Positions 8,746 through 18,574 are shown, numbered from the stretch's first letter. The stretch is DNA of 64,000 nucleotides from Methylorubrum populi (GCF_002355515.1 NZ_AP014809.1:3992501-4056500); one strand, 5' to 3'. A program made the numbers and translations. Notes: a model not told the origin generated them from the letters alone.

Positions 8746-9879
8746 ATGAAGCGTCTCACAACACTGGCATCGATCGTTGGATTGGGCACGGCGCTCGCGC
8801 TGTTCCTGTCTTCCGGCGTGTCCGATGTCACGGCCGCGGTCGTGAGCGTGGGTTGGGGTACGCTCGCCGTCGTGCTCGCCCGCTACGCGGCGGTCGCCTG
8901 GGCCGGTCTCGGCTGGCACGCGGTGTTCCCTCGCGGCGCCGGGCCGACCCTGCGCGACTGCATCTCGCTGCGCTTCGTGCGCGAGGGCATCAACACGCTG
9001 CTGCCGGTGGCGCAGGTCGGCGGCGACCTCATCGGCGCGCGCCTGCTCACCCGCCGCGGCACGCCGGGCGGCATGGCCGGCGCCAGCATGTTCGTCGATC
9101 TGATGACCCAGGCGGTGACGCAACTCGTCTTCACCGTCGCCGGTCTTCTCCTGCTGATCCAGATCACCGGCGACGGCCCCCTGGTCCGCACGGTCGGGGG
9201 CGGCGTGCTGGTCGCGATCCCGGCGCTCGCCGCCTTCTACGTCATCCAGCGCCGCAGCGGTCACCGCCTGATCGAGGCGGCGCTCAGCCGCTTCGCTGCC
9301 GGCCGCGAGTGGCGGGCGCTCGGCGCGATCGACGTGCTCTACGAGAACCTGCGCCGGCTGTACGGCAACCGTGCCCGCGTCGGCGCGGCGCTGCTGATCC
9401 ATCTCGCCGGCTGGGTCGCCGGCACCGTCGAGGTGTGGATCGCCCTCAACGCCATGGGCTACTCGATCAGCTTCCTCGACGCCCTGGTGATCGAGAGCCT
9501 CGCCCAGGCCGTGCGCGGCGCCGCCTTCGTCGTACCCGGCGCCATCGGCGCGCAGGAGGGCGGCCTGATCGCGCTCGGCGCCCTGTTCGGCATCCCGGCG
9601 GAGGCCGCGCTCGCCCTGTCCCTGGTCAAGCGCGTCGCCGATCTCGCCGTCGGCCTGCCGAGCCTCGCCCTGTGGAGCCTGATGGAGCGGAAGGTCTCGA
9701 GCTCGGCCGAGCCCGACGGCGCCGACGCGGTGCGCGCGGGACTCGGCGCGATCCGGGATCGGCTCGGCCGCCGTGCCGGGCCCGCCCCGCTCGCTCCGGC
9801 CTACGGCTTTCCCGCCCCCCGGACCCCGGCCGCCCTCTCCTCCGACAACGAAGCTGGAGCGCTCCAGAAGTGCGCCTGA
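8746..9879 (+). CDS. hpnL: HpnL, hopanoid-associated integral membrane protein
   Basis: 377-residue polytopic protein of the lysylphosphatidylglycerol-synthetase TM-region superfamily, HpnL subgroup. It has about eight hydrophobic helices, with FVREGINTLLPVAQVGGDLIGARLL and the C-terminal AQAVRGAAFVVPGAIGAQEGG motif of the family. The ATG at 8746 follows AAAGAGG. Its stop overlaps the start of hpnM, so the two are co-translated. The family co-occurs with hopanoid synthesis. A transport or lipid-flipping role is suspected rather than shown. Confidence 0.87.
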   Translation: MKRLTTLASIVGLGTALALFLSSGVSDVTAAVVSVGWGTLAVVLARYAAVAWAGLGWHAVFPRGAGPTLRDCISLRFVREGINTLLPVAQVGGDLIGARLLTRRGTPGGMAGASMFVDLMTQAVTQLVFTVAGLLLLIQITGDGPLVRTVGGGVLVAIPALAAFYVIQRRSGHRLIEAALSRFAAGREWRALGAIDVLYENLRRLYGNRARVGAALLIHLAGWVAGTVEVWIALNAMGYSISFLDALVIESLAQAVRGAAFVVPGAIGAQEGGLIALGALFGIPAEAALALSLVKRVADLAVGLPSLALWSLMERKVSSSAEPDGADAVRAGLGAIRDRLGRRAGPAPLAPAYGFPAPRTPAALSSDNEAGALQKCA

Positions 9880-10493
9880 ACCGCCGCACCCTCCTCGCCG
9901 CCGCGATCGCCGCGATCGCCGTCACGGGAACGCCGCAGATCGTCCGCGCCGCCGAGGATCCGGCGGTCGAGCCGATCCGGCGGCTCTACGCCAAGTTCGA
10001 GGAAGCGCTGAAGAACGGCGCGGGTGACCTCAAGAGCCGGCTGGCGATCGTCGGCGACACCCTCGCCGCGACCTTCGACACGGCGGCCATGGTGCGCACC
10101 GCCGTCGGTCCGAAGTGGAAGACCTTCAAGCCCGAGCAGCAGGAGGCGCTCACCGAGGCCTTCAGCAAGTACTTCGTCACGCTCTACGCCAACCGCCTCT
10201 CGCAGGCGGCGGGCGGCAAATTCGACATCAAGCCGCAGAGCGAGGAGCGCGGGCCCAACCGCGTCGTCGCCACGCGCGTCTCGAACAAGGACGGCGACGA
10301 GTCGGACGTTGATTACGTCGTGAACGCGGGCAACCGGGTGCAGGACGTGCTGCTCAACGGCAATGTCAGCGAGGTCGCCTCGATGCGGGCGAGCTTCGCC
10401 GATCCGCTCAAGGGTGGTGCCGACGGCCTGTTGAAATTCATGCGCGAACGCACCGACGGCATGCTCGCCGCCAAAGTCTCGCCCCGAGAATAG
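9870..10493 (+). CDS. hpnM: HpnM, MlaC/Ttg2D-family periplasmic lipid-binding protein
   Basis: 207-residue exported protein that starts at GTG 9870 inside the end of hpnL. The N-terminus (RLNRRTLLAAAIAAIAVTG...VRAAEDP) is a signal peptide with an Arg pair. The mature part has the MlaC/toluene-tolerance pattern: LAATFDTAAMVRTAVGPKWK, EQQEALTEAFSKYFVTLYANRL and VSEVASMRASFADPL. MlaC relatives carry phospholipids across the periplasm. By position it should bind hopanoid or lipid and work with HpnN or HpnL; that is inference. Confidence 0.87.
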   Translation: MRLNRRTLLAAAIAAIAVTGTPQIVRAAEDPAVEPIRRLYAKFEEALKNGAGDLKSRLAIVGDTLAATFDTAAMVRTAVGPKWKTFKPEQQEALTEAFSKYFVTLYANRLSQAAGGKFDIKPQSEERGPNRVVATRVSNKDGDESDVDYVVNAGNRVQDVLLNGNVSEVASMRASFADPLKGGADGLLKFMRERTDGMLAAKVSPRE

Positions 10494-10668
10494 GGGCTTA
10501 GAAGCGATCCCTCCTGCCGAAGCGCCTCCCCGATTCGGCAGCAACGAGACCCTCAGGACAGAAGGCCCGGAGCCGACCGTGACCCGGTCGGGTCGGCATC
10601 CGGGCCTTGATCCATTCCGACCGCCGCCCGCGGCCCCGACCCAAGACAGCAGCGAGCAACGCCGCGCC

Positions 10669-11865
10669 ATGGACCTGAACGAGCTGCCGGCCTGGATCGC
10701 ACCCGTGCTTCTGCTGACGGCGCTCGCCGGTTGCGTCTATGCCCTGCTCGCCGCCTGCCTCGTCGGCCGCTTCGCCGCCCGGCCGACGCCTGCTCTCGCA
10801 AAAGATGCGCCGCGGCCAAGCGTGACGATCCTCAAGCCGCTCTGCGGCCTCGAGCCGGATCTGTTCGAGAACCTCGACAGCTTCTGCCGCCAGGATTATT
10901 CCGGCCCGATGCAGGTCGTGTTCGGCGTCCAGAACGCCGCCGACCCGGCGCTCAGTGTGGTGCAGCGCCTGCGCGAGGCCCATCCGCGCCTGCGGATCGA
11001 CCTCGTGGTGGATGCGAGCCAGCACGGCTCGAACCGCAAGGTCTCCAACCTCATCAACATGTCGGAGAAGATCGCCCACGACGTCGTGGTGCTGGCCGAC
11101 AGCGACATGTCGGTGAAGCCGGACTATCTGGAGCGCGTCGTCGCCGCCCTGTCGCAGCCGAATGTGGCCGGCGTGACCTGCCTCTATCACGGCGTGCCGG
11201 GCGAACGCGGCGTCTGCGCTCAGCTCGCCGCGCTCGCCATCGACGTCCAGTTCGTGCCCAACGTCATCCTCGGCACCACCTTCGATCTGGCCCGGCCCTG
11301 CTTCGGCTCGACCATCGCGATGACGGCCGAGTCGCTCGCCCGCATCGGCGGCTTCCGCGCCTTCAAGGACGATCTCGCCGACGACTACGCCATCGGCGAG
11401 GCCCTGCGCGCCGAGGGCGGCACGGTGGCGATCCCCGCGCTCACCATCGGGCATGCCTGCGTCGACACCGAGCTGTCCGGCCTGTGGCGGCACGAGCTGC
11501 GCTGGAACCGCACCATCCGCAACGTCGATCCCAAGGGCTATGCCGGCTCGGTCGTCACCCACGCCTTCCCGCTGGCGCTCATCGCCGCGCTGATGCCCGG
11601 CGCCGGCTCCGGCGCGCTGGCCGTCGCCGCCCTGGCGCTCGCCTGCCGCATCGTCCTGTGCCTGCGCATCGAGCGGGCCTTCGGGCTCGCGCCCCACGCC
11701 TACTGGCTGTTGCCGATTCGTGACATGCTCTCCTTCATCAACTTCACTTGGAGCTTCGTCTCGGGTGCGGTGACATGGAAAGGTCACGATTACCGTGTGG
11801 TTGCGGACGGTACGCTGATTCCGGAGCACGGCCTCGGTCGCGAGTCGCGCGCCACCTCGGTCTGA
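10669..11865 (+). CDS. hpnI: HpnI, hopanoid glycosyltransferase (GT21-like)
   Basis: 398-residue membrane glycosyltransferase related to ceramide glucosyltransferase. It has an N-terminal TM helix (WIAPVLLLTALAGCVYALLAA). The catalytic D1 Asp is in LVVDAS, ADSDMS gives the DxD-like metal site, DLADDYAIGEAL the D3 base and HELRW the (Q/R)xxRW motif. C-terminal TM helices follow. In characterised hopanoid producers HpnI adds an N-acetylglucosaminyl group to bacteriohopanetetrol, and HpnK then deacetylates it. The ATG at 10669 is the first plausible start before the TM helix; the ribosome site is weak. Confidence 0.88.
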   Translation: MDLNELPAWIAPVLLLTALAGCVYALLAACLVGRFAARPTPALAKDAPRPSVTILKPLCGLEPDLFENLDSFCRQDYSGPMQVVFGVQNAADPALSVVQRLREAHPRLRIDLVVDASQHGSNRKVSNLINMSEKIAHDVVVLADSDMSVKPDYLERVVAALSQPNVAGVTCLYHGVPGERGVCAQLAALAIDVQFVPNVILGTTFDLARPCFGSTIAMTAESLARIGGFRAFKDDLADDYAIGEALRAEGGTVAIPALTIGHACVDTELSGLWRHELRWNRTIRNVDPKGYAGSVVTHAFPLALIAALMPGAGSGALAVAALALACRIVLCLRIERAFGLAPHAYWLLPIRDMLSFINFTWSFVSGAVTWKGHDYRVVADGTLIPEHGLGRESRATSV

Positions 11866-11918
11866 GCTTCCAAACACTTCACATCAATACTGTCTCGAGC
11901 CTTGAGGCCTTGAACCCC

Positions 11919-13343
11919 ATGCGCACGCTTTTCCTGCAGGCCCCCACCTTCGACGGCTTCGACGGCGGCGCCGGCTCCCGTTACCAGGCCAAGCGCGAGA
12001 TCAAGTCGTTCTGGTACCCGACCTGGCTCGCCCAGCCGGCAGCCCTGGTGCCGAACTCGAAGCTGATCGACGCGCCGCCCCACAACATCAAGCTCGAAGA
12101 GATCGTGGCCCAGGCCAACGACTTCGACCTCGTGGTGCTCCACACCTCGGTCCCGTCCTTCAAGTCCGACGTGAAGACCGTCGAGGCGCTCAAGGCCGCG
12201 AACCCCAAGCTGATCGCCGGCCTGATCGGCGCCAAGGTCGCGGTGGATGCCGCCGGCTCCATGGCCCAGGCCCCGTGCATCGATTTCTGCGCCCGCAACG
12301 AGTTCGACTTCACCGTCAAGGAAGTCGCCGAGGGCGTGCCGATGTCGGAGATCAAGGGTCTGTCCTATCGTGACGCCAACGGCGTCGTGGTCCACAACGA
12401 GGACCGCGAGATCATGACGGACATGGACCAGCTGCCCTTCGTCACGAGCGTGTACAAGCGCGATCTCGAGATGGAGAAGTACTTCATCGGGTACCTGAAG
12501 CACCCCTACATCTCGTTCTATTCCGGCCGCGGCTGCAAGAGCCGCTGCACCTTCTGCCTGTGGCCGCAGACCGTCGGCGGGCATACCTACCGCACCCGTT
12601 CGGTCGCCCACGTGATCGAAGAGATCAAGTACTGCATGAAGGAATTCCCTCAGACGAAGGAATTCTTCTTCGACGACGACACCTTCACCGACAACCTGCC
12701 CCGCGCCGAAGAGATCGCCCGCGAACTCGGCAAGCTCGGCGTGACGTGGTCGTGCAACGCCAAGGCCAACGTACCGCGCGAGACCCTGAAGGTGCTGAAA
12801 GAAAACGGCCTGCGCCTGCTGCTGGTCGGCTACGAGTCCGGCAACCAGAAGATCCTGAACAACATCAAGAAGGGCATGCGCGTCGAAGTCGCGGAAAAAT
12901 TCACCAAGGACTGCCACGACCTCGGCATCGCCATCCACGGCACCTTCATCGTCGGCCTGCCCGGCGAGACCAAGGAGACGATCCAGGAGACGATCGCGTT
13001 CGCCAAGCGCATCAACCCGCACACGATCCAGGTCTCGCTGGCCGCGCCGTATCCGGGCACCTTCCTCTACAAGCAGGCGGTGGAGAACGGCTGGCTCGAC
13101 GTCGAGAATGCCGAGCTGGTCGACGAGAACGGCGTGCAGATCGCCCCGCTGCACTACCCGCACCTGTCGCATTCGGAGATCTTCTCGGCGGTCGAGGAGT
13201 TCTACCGGAAGTTCTACTTCCGCGCCCCGAAGATCGCCTCGATCGTCAACGAGATGGTCCGCTCGCCCGAGATGATGAAGCGCCGCCTGCGCGAGGGCGT
13301 CGAGTTCTGGCACTTCCTCCGCGACCGCAAGGCCGCCGCGTAA
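11919..13343 (+). CDS. hpnJ: HpnJ, radical SAM enzyme of hopanoid side-chain maturation
   Basis: 474-residue radical SAM protein with the CxxxCxxC cluster motif at C206, C210 and C213 (RGCKSRCTFC). It is preceded by a B12-binding-like N-terminal region (residues 1-130) and followed by FFFDDDTFTDN and GTFIVGLPGETKET. Genetic work on HpnJ links it to formation of the cyclitol ether head group, probably by ring contraction of the HpnI/HpnK glucosamine product. ATG 11919 follows TTGAGG. It lies 53 bases after hpnI and is separated from hpnK by three hairpins. Confidence 0.92.
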   Translation: MRTLFLQAPTFDGFDGGAGSRYQAKREIKSFWYPTWLAQPAALVPNSKLIDAPPHNIKLEEIVAQANDFDLVVLHTSVPSFKSDVKTVEALKAANPKLIAGLIGAKVAVDAAGSMAQAPCIDFCARNEFDFTVKEVAEGVPMSEIKGLSYRDANGVVVHNEDREIMTDMDQLPFVTSVYKRDLEMEKYFIGYLKHPYISFYSGRGCKSRCTFCLWPQTVGGHTYRTRSVAHVIEEIKYCMKEFPQTKEFFFDDDTFTDNLPRAEEIARELGKLGVTWSCNAKANVPRETLKVLKENGLRLLLVGYESGNQKILNNIKKGMRVEVAEKFTKDCHDLGIAIHGTFIVGLPGETKETIQETIAFAKRINPHTIQVSLAAPYPGTFLYKQAVENGWLDVENAELVDENGVQIAPLHYPHLSHSEIFSAVEEFYRKFYFRAPKIASIVNEMVRSPEMMKRRLREGVEFWHFLRDRKAAA

Positions 13344-13362
13344 CGCCGACGCAGATCCGAGC

Positions 13363-13443
13363 AAACGATGAAGGCCGGGCGCGAGCCCGGCCTTCATCGT
13401 TTCCAGGGCTCCGCCCTGGACCCGCGAGAGGGCTCGCCCTCTC
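13363..13443. terminator. Three tandem hairpins between hpnJ and hpnK
   Basis: The first hairpin has 18-bp perfect arms (13363-13380 and 13385-13402) with loop GCGA. The second is CCAGGG/CCCTGG (13403-13419). The third is CGAGAGGG/CCCTCTCG (13424-13443). There is no long U tract, so termination after hpnJ, attenuation or 3'-end protection are all possible. Confidence 0.7.
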
Positions 13444-13465
13444 GACACCGAGACAGGGGCAGAGC

Positions 13466-14308
13466 GTGAAGCGACTGGTCGTCACCGCCGACGATTTCGG
13501 CCTGAGCCGCGAGGTCAACGAGGCCGTCGAGCAGACCCATCGCGACGGGATCCTCACTGCCGCGAGCCTGATGGTCTCCGCCCCCGGCGCCGACGACGCG
13601 GTAGCCCGCGCGCGCCGGATGTCATCCCTGCGGGTCGGGCTGCACCTCGTGCTGGTCGAGGCCTGGCCGACGCTGCCGGCCGCGGACTTGCCCGACCTCA
13701 CCGACGCGCAGGGGCTGATGCGGCGCGACATGGAGCGCCTCGGACTCGACCTCGCTCTGAAGGCAGGCACCCGCCGGCAGCTCGCCGCCGAGATCCGGGC
13801 CCAGTTCGAAGCCTATCGCGCCACCGGCCTGCCGCTGGATCACGTCAACGCCCATAAGCACTTCCACATCCACCCGCTGATCGCCGGCTTGGTGCTGCGG
13901 ATCGGCCGCGACTACGGCATGCGGGCGCTGCGGGTGCCGCGCGAGCCGCGCGACCTGCTGCGGCGCGCCGAGCCCGGCTTCCAGCCGAAACCCGCCCTCG
14001 ACACGGCGCCCTGGGCCGCCCTCCTCGCCGTGCGCGCCCGCCAGGCCGGCCTGCTGATCCCGACCCGGACGCTCGGCCTCGCATGGTCCGGCGCCATGAC
14101 CCCGGAGCGCGTCACCGCCCTGCTGCGCCACCTGCCGGACGGGCTGACCGAACTCTACACCCACCCGGCGACGGCGGGCGGTTTCCCCGGAGAAGCGCCC
14201 GGCTATCTCTACGCGGCCGAGCGGGACGCTCTGATCGCACCGCAGGCGCGGCAAGCCGCCGACCACAGCGGAGCTGCGCGGGGCGGATTCTCGGATTTTC
14301 TTTCCTGA
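13466..14308 (+). CDS. hpnK: HpnK, YdjC-family hopanoid-glucosamine deacetylase
   Basis: 280-residue YdjC/ChbG-type deacetylase. TADDFGLS near residue 8 gives the Asp pair, VGLHLVLVE the first metal His and DHVNAHKHFHIHP the His cluster; LTELYTHPA is at the C-terminal side. The GTG start at 13466 follows ACAGGGGC. In the known pathway HpnK removes the acetyl group from the HpnI product to give BHT glucosamine. The downstream spacer to the next gene is 299 bases and shows no obvious terminator. Confidence 0.9.
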   Translation: MKRLVVTADDFGLSREVNEAVEQTHRDGILTAASLMVSAPGADDAVARARRMSSLRVGLHLVLVEAWPTLPAADLPDLTDAQGLMRRDMERLGLDLALKAGTRRQLAAEIRAQFEAYRATGLPLDHVNAHKHFHIHPLIAGLVLRIGRDYGMRALRVPREPRDLLRRAEPGFQPKPALDTAPWAALLAVRARQAGLLIPTRTLGLAWSGAMTPERVTALLRHLPDGLTELYTHPATAGGFPGEAPGYLYAAERDALIAPQARQAADHSGAARGGFSDFLS

Positions 14309-14607
14309 GCATCTGCCTTGAGCAGTGGCGCGACGCGATCATCGGCGCTCTCGGGAGCCGCACCGTTCTGTCGCCGCCGGACACCTCGCAGAATCACCCG
14401 CGCGGGCGATGATCGGACGCTGATCGAAATCAACGCCGGGTGATGTGCCGGAGGGCATGCTCCGAAGGGCCGGGGCTCGATCTGTCCCTGGGAGCGTCCG
14501 GACGGAACGGTGCAGCGGAGGCGGCGACGCCTGCCGCTCGGGCCGGGCGGCGCAAGCAGGTCCGGACGGCGTCGGGTCGCGGCAGATCCGAGAGGAACCG
14601 CAGATCC

Positions 14608-15123
14608 ATGAGACGACGTGCCGCCCTCACGGGGCTCGGCATCGCGACGGGCATGGCCGTCGCCCTGACCGGTGCCCCCGCCTCGTCGGCCGGGCTCGAT
14701 TGCGGGCCGACCTCAGCCCCGCACCCGCAGGCCGACGCCGTCCTGACCCAGGCGATCGTCTCGCCGCAGCTCGACACGAATGCGGGCACGGCGCTCGCGT
14801 CGGCGGTCCGGCGTCTCAGGAGCGAGGGCGTGCCGCGCGCGACCATCGTCGATCGCGCCGTCGCCGCCTATTGCCCGCTGGTCGCCCGCGACGGAAGCCT
14901 GACGCTCGATCGCCAGCGCGAGGCGATCCGCCGCTTCGCCTCCACACTGACGAGCCTCGTCTACGATACCCCCGAGCCGGGGCAGGGCGAGACTGCGTTC
15001 ATCCTGAGCCTGCCGGTCAAGCCGGCGCTGTCGCTGCAGATCGAGGCCGCCGCGGCCAAGGCGGGCAAGACCCGCGACGCCTGGATCCTCGAGGCGATTC
15101 AGGGGCGCTTGGCGGGCGACTGA
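14608..15123 (+). CDS. Exported hypothetical protein with RHH-like C-terminus
   Basis: 171-residue protein with a twin-Arg-type N-terminus (MRRRAALTGLGIATGMAVAL) and likely cleavage after ASSAGL. The mature part is mostly helical. The C-terminal segment (LSLQIEAAAAKAGKTRDAWILEAIQGRL) has the heptad and spacing of ribbon-helix-helix proteins, which is odd for an exported protein and may be coincidental helix similarity. ATG 14608 follows AGAGGA. It converges with hpnN. No family recognised; position suggests but does not prove a hopanoid-related role. Confidence 0.65.
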   Translation: MRRRAALTGLGIATGMAVALTGAPASSAGLDCGPTSAPHPQADAVLTQAIVSPQLDTNAGTALASAVRRLRSEGVPRATIVDRAVAAYCPLVARDGSLTLDRQREAIRRFASTLTSLVYDTPEPGQGETAFILSLPVKPALSLQIEAAAAKAGKTRDAWILEAIQGRLAGD

Positions 15124-15153
15124 AGCCGGACCGCCAAGCGCTTGAGCGGGCGG

Positions 15154-17802
15154 CTACTTCACCGCCGCGTGCTCGCGGGCGACCTCTCCCGGCTGCCGGC
15201 CGGCTTCCTCACCCTCGGGGCGGTTCGCATCCGGCTGCTTCGGCGGCGGTCCGAGGAAGGCCGGCACCACGAAGAACGCCGCGATCAGCGTGAAGAACAG
15301 CGAAAGCGCGAGCAGTTCGCCCATGCTGGCGGTGCCGGGATGGCTCGACAGGATCAGCGAGCCGAAGGCCGTACCCGTGGTCATCGCCGAGAAGAAGATC
15401 GCTCGCGTCAGGCTGGAGGCCAGCATGTCGACGACGCCGGCGCGCCACGCGATGACGTAGTAGATGTGGAAGGCCACGCCCACCGCCAGCATCAGCGGCA
15501 GGGCGATGATGTTGGCGAAGTTCAGCGGCATGCCGATGACCTTGAGCGCCATCAGCGTCCACAGGGTCGCCAGCACCAGCGGGCCGAGCGTCATCGCCAC
15601 GTCCCAGGGTTTGCGCAGCGCGACCGAGAGCAGGATGAAGATCAGCGCCAGCGCCGTCAGGCCTGCCTGCACGAAGGCGCCGAGGATGGTGTAGCTCGAC
15701 TCCGTCGTGGCGATCGGCGCGCCGGTGGCGTGGGGATCGACCGTCTGCACCTCCTTGGCGAAGCGGCGCAGCACCTCGTCGTCGTTCGAGTCGCCCTTCG
15801 GGTGAACCTCGATGCGCGCGCGGCCGTCGCTCGTCACCCACTCGGCCTTGAGGGGCTTGGGCAGGTTGTCGAGGGTGATCTTGTTCGGATCGAGCAGCCC
15901 GGACAGGCGGCTCATCAGCGTCTTGAGGTCGGTGGTGAGCGCGACGCTGGCTGCCTCGCGCTTCTCCGCCGGGGCGGCGGCGAGGGTGTCGAGGGTCCCC
16001 GACAGACGGTCCGCCGCCCTGGCGCCGGCCGAATCACCGTTCGCGATGGTCTTCAGCGCCGCGGCGGTCTCTTTCAGCGCCTTGACGTTCTCCGCATCCG
16101 TCGGCGGCGGCGGCTTGCGCGCCGGGTTGAGAGCTGGCGCGAGGAGCTGCGCCGTCTCTTGGATGGTGGCGAGCTTCTGGTCCTGATCGCGGGGCACGAA
16201 GGTGTCGATCGAGATCACCTTGGCGACCGCCTCGAGCCCTTCCAGGCGCTTGGTCAGTTCGGGAACCGCATCGACGTTCGGGGCCAGCACGTCGATCGAG
16301 TTGGGGCTCGTCGCCGGGTCCTTGATCAGGTCGAGATAGGTCGCGATCGATTCCACCTTCGGGCTGCGAAGGTGCATCGGGTTGGAATCGAACGGCAGCT
16401 TCAGCAGCAGCGGAATGCCGGCGACCGTGATCAGGCCGACGAAGATCAGCACCCACTTGCGGTGCTCGATGATCCAGTGATCGACCCCCGCCATCCACGT
16501 CGTCTCGACCGCCCGCTTCTCGCCGCGCGGGTTGAACACCGCGATCAGGGCCGGGAGCAGGGTGAGCGAGAACAGATAGGCCACGATCATGCCGACGCCG
16601 GCGATGAGGCCGAGCTCGGACACGCCGCGGAACTTCGTCGGCAGGAAGGCGAAGAAGCCGGCGAGCAGCGAGACCGCCGCCAGGGTCAGCGACCAGCCGA
16701 CGCCGCGCGCCGCGCCGCGCAAGGCGGCATCGACATTGCCGAGCTCGTACCGGTCCGCCCGGTAGCGCACGGCGAACTGGATGCCGAAATCGATGCCGAG
16801 CCCCACGAATAGGGCGGCGAAGGCCACCGAGATCGGGTTCAGCTCGCCCACCATGAGGAGCCCCAGTGCCGCCGTGACGACGAGGCCCGAGAAGGTGGTG
16901 ATCAGCACCGCGACGACGAGCGGGCCGGAGCGCAGGGCCAGCCACAGGAACAGGACGATGGCGGCGGTGGTCAGCGAGTAGTTCAGGAAGGCGTCGTCGG
17001 CGAGGGTGGCGAACTCGTCGTCGGCCACCGCCACCGGGCCGGTCAGGCGGATGCGCAGGCCGTGGGCGGCGTCGATGTTCTGCTCGGCGGCGACGCGGCG
17101 GATCAGCTTGGTCGCCTCGCGCCCCGGCTCAAGGGCGTTGTAGTCGAGCACCGGCTGGATCATCACGAACTTGCGGGTGTCCGTGGTCTCGCTGCGCCCG
17201 CCCGCGAGCAGGGTCTGCCACGACATGCGCGCGCGCTGGCCGTCGAGCACCTTGCGCAGGGTCTCGTCGATCTGCGTCATCGGCTGGGCGAGGTCGTCGA
17301 GCTTGGCGTCGCCGCTCTTCACGCCCTTCACGCCGAGATTGAGCACCCGCATCACGCCGCGCAGCGACGGGTCGGCGGCCAGCGGCCCGAGGAGGCCCTG
17401 TTGCTCGATCAGGCGCTGGGTTGTCTGCTCCAGTTCCTCCTGCGACATCAGGAGGAGGCCGTTGCGGTCGAAGAACGGACCGCCGTCGGGGCGGTACACG
17501 GTCTCGATCTCGGAGCGGTGCGTCTTGAGCGCCTCGGCGAACCGCGCCGCCGCCTCCTCGGCGATCTCCGGCGTCTGCCCGTCGATGACGGCGGCGACGA
17601 GGTTCGTCCGCTGCGGGAACGCCTTCTCGAAGGCGATCTCGTCCTGGCGCCAGGGAACACTCGGCTCGATCAGCCGCTCGACGTCGGTGTTGATGCGGAA
17701 CAGGTGGGCGGCGGCGCCCGCGCCCGCGACCGTGAGGAGCGCCGCGGCCACCAGTACCAGCCAGCGGCGCCTGACGGAAAACGCGACGAGACGTTCGATC
17801 AC
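15154..17802 (-). CDS. hpnN: HpnN, RND/MMPL-family hopanoid transporter
   Basis: 882-residue RND-superfamily protein with twofold symmetry. There is one TM helix near the N-terminus (RRRWLVLVAAALLTVAGAGA), a large periplasmic domain to about residue 260, a block of five helices with GLGIDFGIQ, a second periplasmic domain, and a second helix block containing LPLMLAVGVAFHIYYVI. HpnN moves hopanoids to the outer membrane in the organisms studied. The start is taken at GTG 17802 after GGCAGGG; a longer frame to 17898 is Arg-rich and lacks a ribosome site. The C-terminus overlaps nothing and ends 30 bases from the convergent gene. Confidence 0.92.
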   Translation of the reverse strand: MIERLVAFSVRRRWLVLVAAALLTVAGAGAAAHLFRINTDVERLIEPSVPWRQDEIAFEKAFPQRTNLVAAVIDGQTPEIAEEAAARFAEALKTHRSEIETVYRPDGGPFFDRNGLLLMSQEELEQTTQRLIEQQGLLGPLAADPSLRGVMRVLNLGVKGVKSGDAKLDDLAQPMTQIDETLRKVLDGQRARMSWQTLLAGGRSETTDTRKFVMIQPVLDYNALEPGREATKLIRRVAAEQNIDAAHGLRIRLTGPVAVADDEFATLADDAFLNYSLTTAAIVLFLWLALRSGPLVVAVLITTFSGLVVTAALGLLMVGELNPISVAFAALFVGLGIDFGIQFAVRYRADRYELGNVDAALRGAARGVGWSLTLAAVSLLAGFFAFLPTKFRGVSELGLIAGVGMIVAYLFSLTLLPALIAVFNPRGEKRAVETTWMAGVDHWIIEHRKWVLIFVGLITVAGIPLLLKLPFDSNPMHLRSPKVESIATYLDLIKDPATSPNSIDVLAPNVDAVPELTKRLEGLEAVAKVISIDTFVPRDQDQKLATIQETAQLLAPALNPARKPPPPTDAENVKALKETAAALKTIANGDSAGARAADRLSGTLDTLAAAPAEKREAASVALTTDLKTLMSRLSGLLDPNKITLDNLPKPLKAEWVTSDGRARIEVHPKGDSNDDEVLRRFAKEVQTVDPHATGAPIATTESSYTILGAFVQAGLTALALIFILLSVALRKPWDVAMTLGPLVLATLWTLMALKVIGMPLNFANIIALPLMLAVGVAFHIYYVIAWRAGVVDMLASSLTRAIFFSAMTTGTAFGSLILSSHPGTASMGELLALSLFFTLIAAFFVVPAFLGPPPKQPDANRPEGEEAGRQPGEVAREHAAVK

Positions 17803-18574
17803 GTAAAACCCTGCCTGCCTAACGATCCGGCCTGTCCCCGCGTGACGACGGGCCGGGACGCCTCGGTCCCGTCCTCCCCGCGACACTGGACGCGGCATCC
17901 TCAGCAGGCGGCGACGCGCCGAATCGATCCTCGTTCATGGCCCGCGGGACGTGACCCTCGCGAGCGGGAAACCCGGATGGGACGCACCTGTCGGCAGCCC
18001 CTTGTCCAGCGGACGGCGAATGCGCGGGGAGACGCGAACCGACTCCACGGCGATCATTCGTGTCGTTGGCGCGCTACCTACTTGTCCCGGCGAGGGAATG
18101 CAACGCGCCCCGGCAAACCGGTCCGTCGCGGCGACGACGGTGCGATTGCGCACTGCAACCGGATTGCGCGAGGATATCGCTTCGCTCAAGCGTTCCGGAT
18201 ACGATTGGGACGAGGCGGATGCCCTGACGATGGAGTCGGGCCGGGCGGCACGGATCTCGGGAGCCGGCACGAACCCTGCACGAGAAATCGTGAACTCGTT
18301 GCATCCCGTGCGGTTTGCCTTGCACGAGAAAAGGTCAAAAATCCGCCGCAGAAGGCGGAAATCAGAAGATCATCCCGTTGCCGGATCGCACGTCCGCGGG
18401 CTTCGTCCCCGAAGCTTGCGGCCGGCCGCGACACCGGTACGCCACACTCCCTCGAAATCGCGCCTGACAAGCGCCCCTTGGGAACAGTTCCAGCCTAATG
18501 CGCTGGAATTCCTGTCCTTCTCACGCTAAGCAGCCCGGCTAAGTCCGGAACCACAGCATCTAAGGAGCCGCGTC
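17803..18574. other. 772-base gap between divergent hpnN and hpnH
   Basis: No convincing gene is seen; open frames here have Arg-rich, non-family translations. It must hold the hpnN and hpnH promoters. Visible structure: hairpin TCCGCC/GGCGGA near 18341-18358, GGAACAGTTCC at 18481-18491, and inverted repeat TTCCAGC (18488-18494)/GCTGGAA (18502-18508) about 70 bases before hpnH, a candidate operator. Confidence 0.5.

Noticed and set aside
17951..18529. 192-codon frame in the hpnN-hpnH gap
   Set aside because: Arg/Ser/Pro-rich translation with no family, hydrophobic core or ribosome site.
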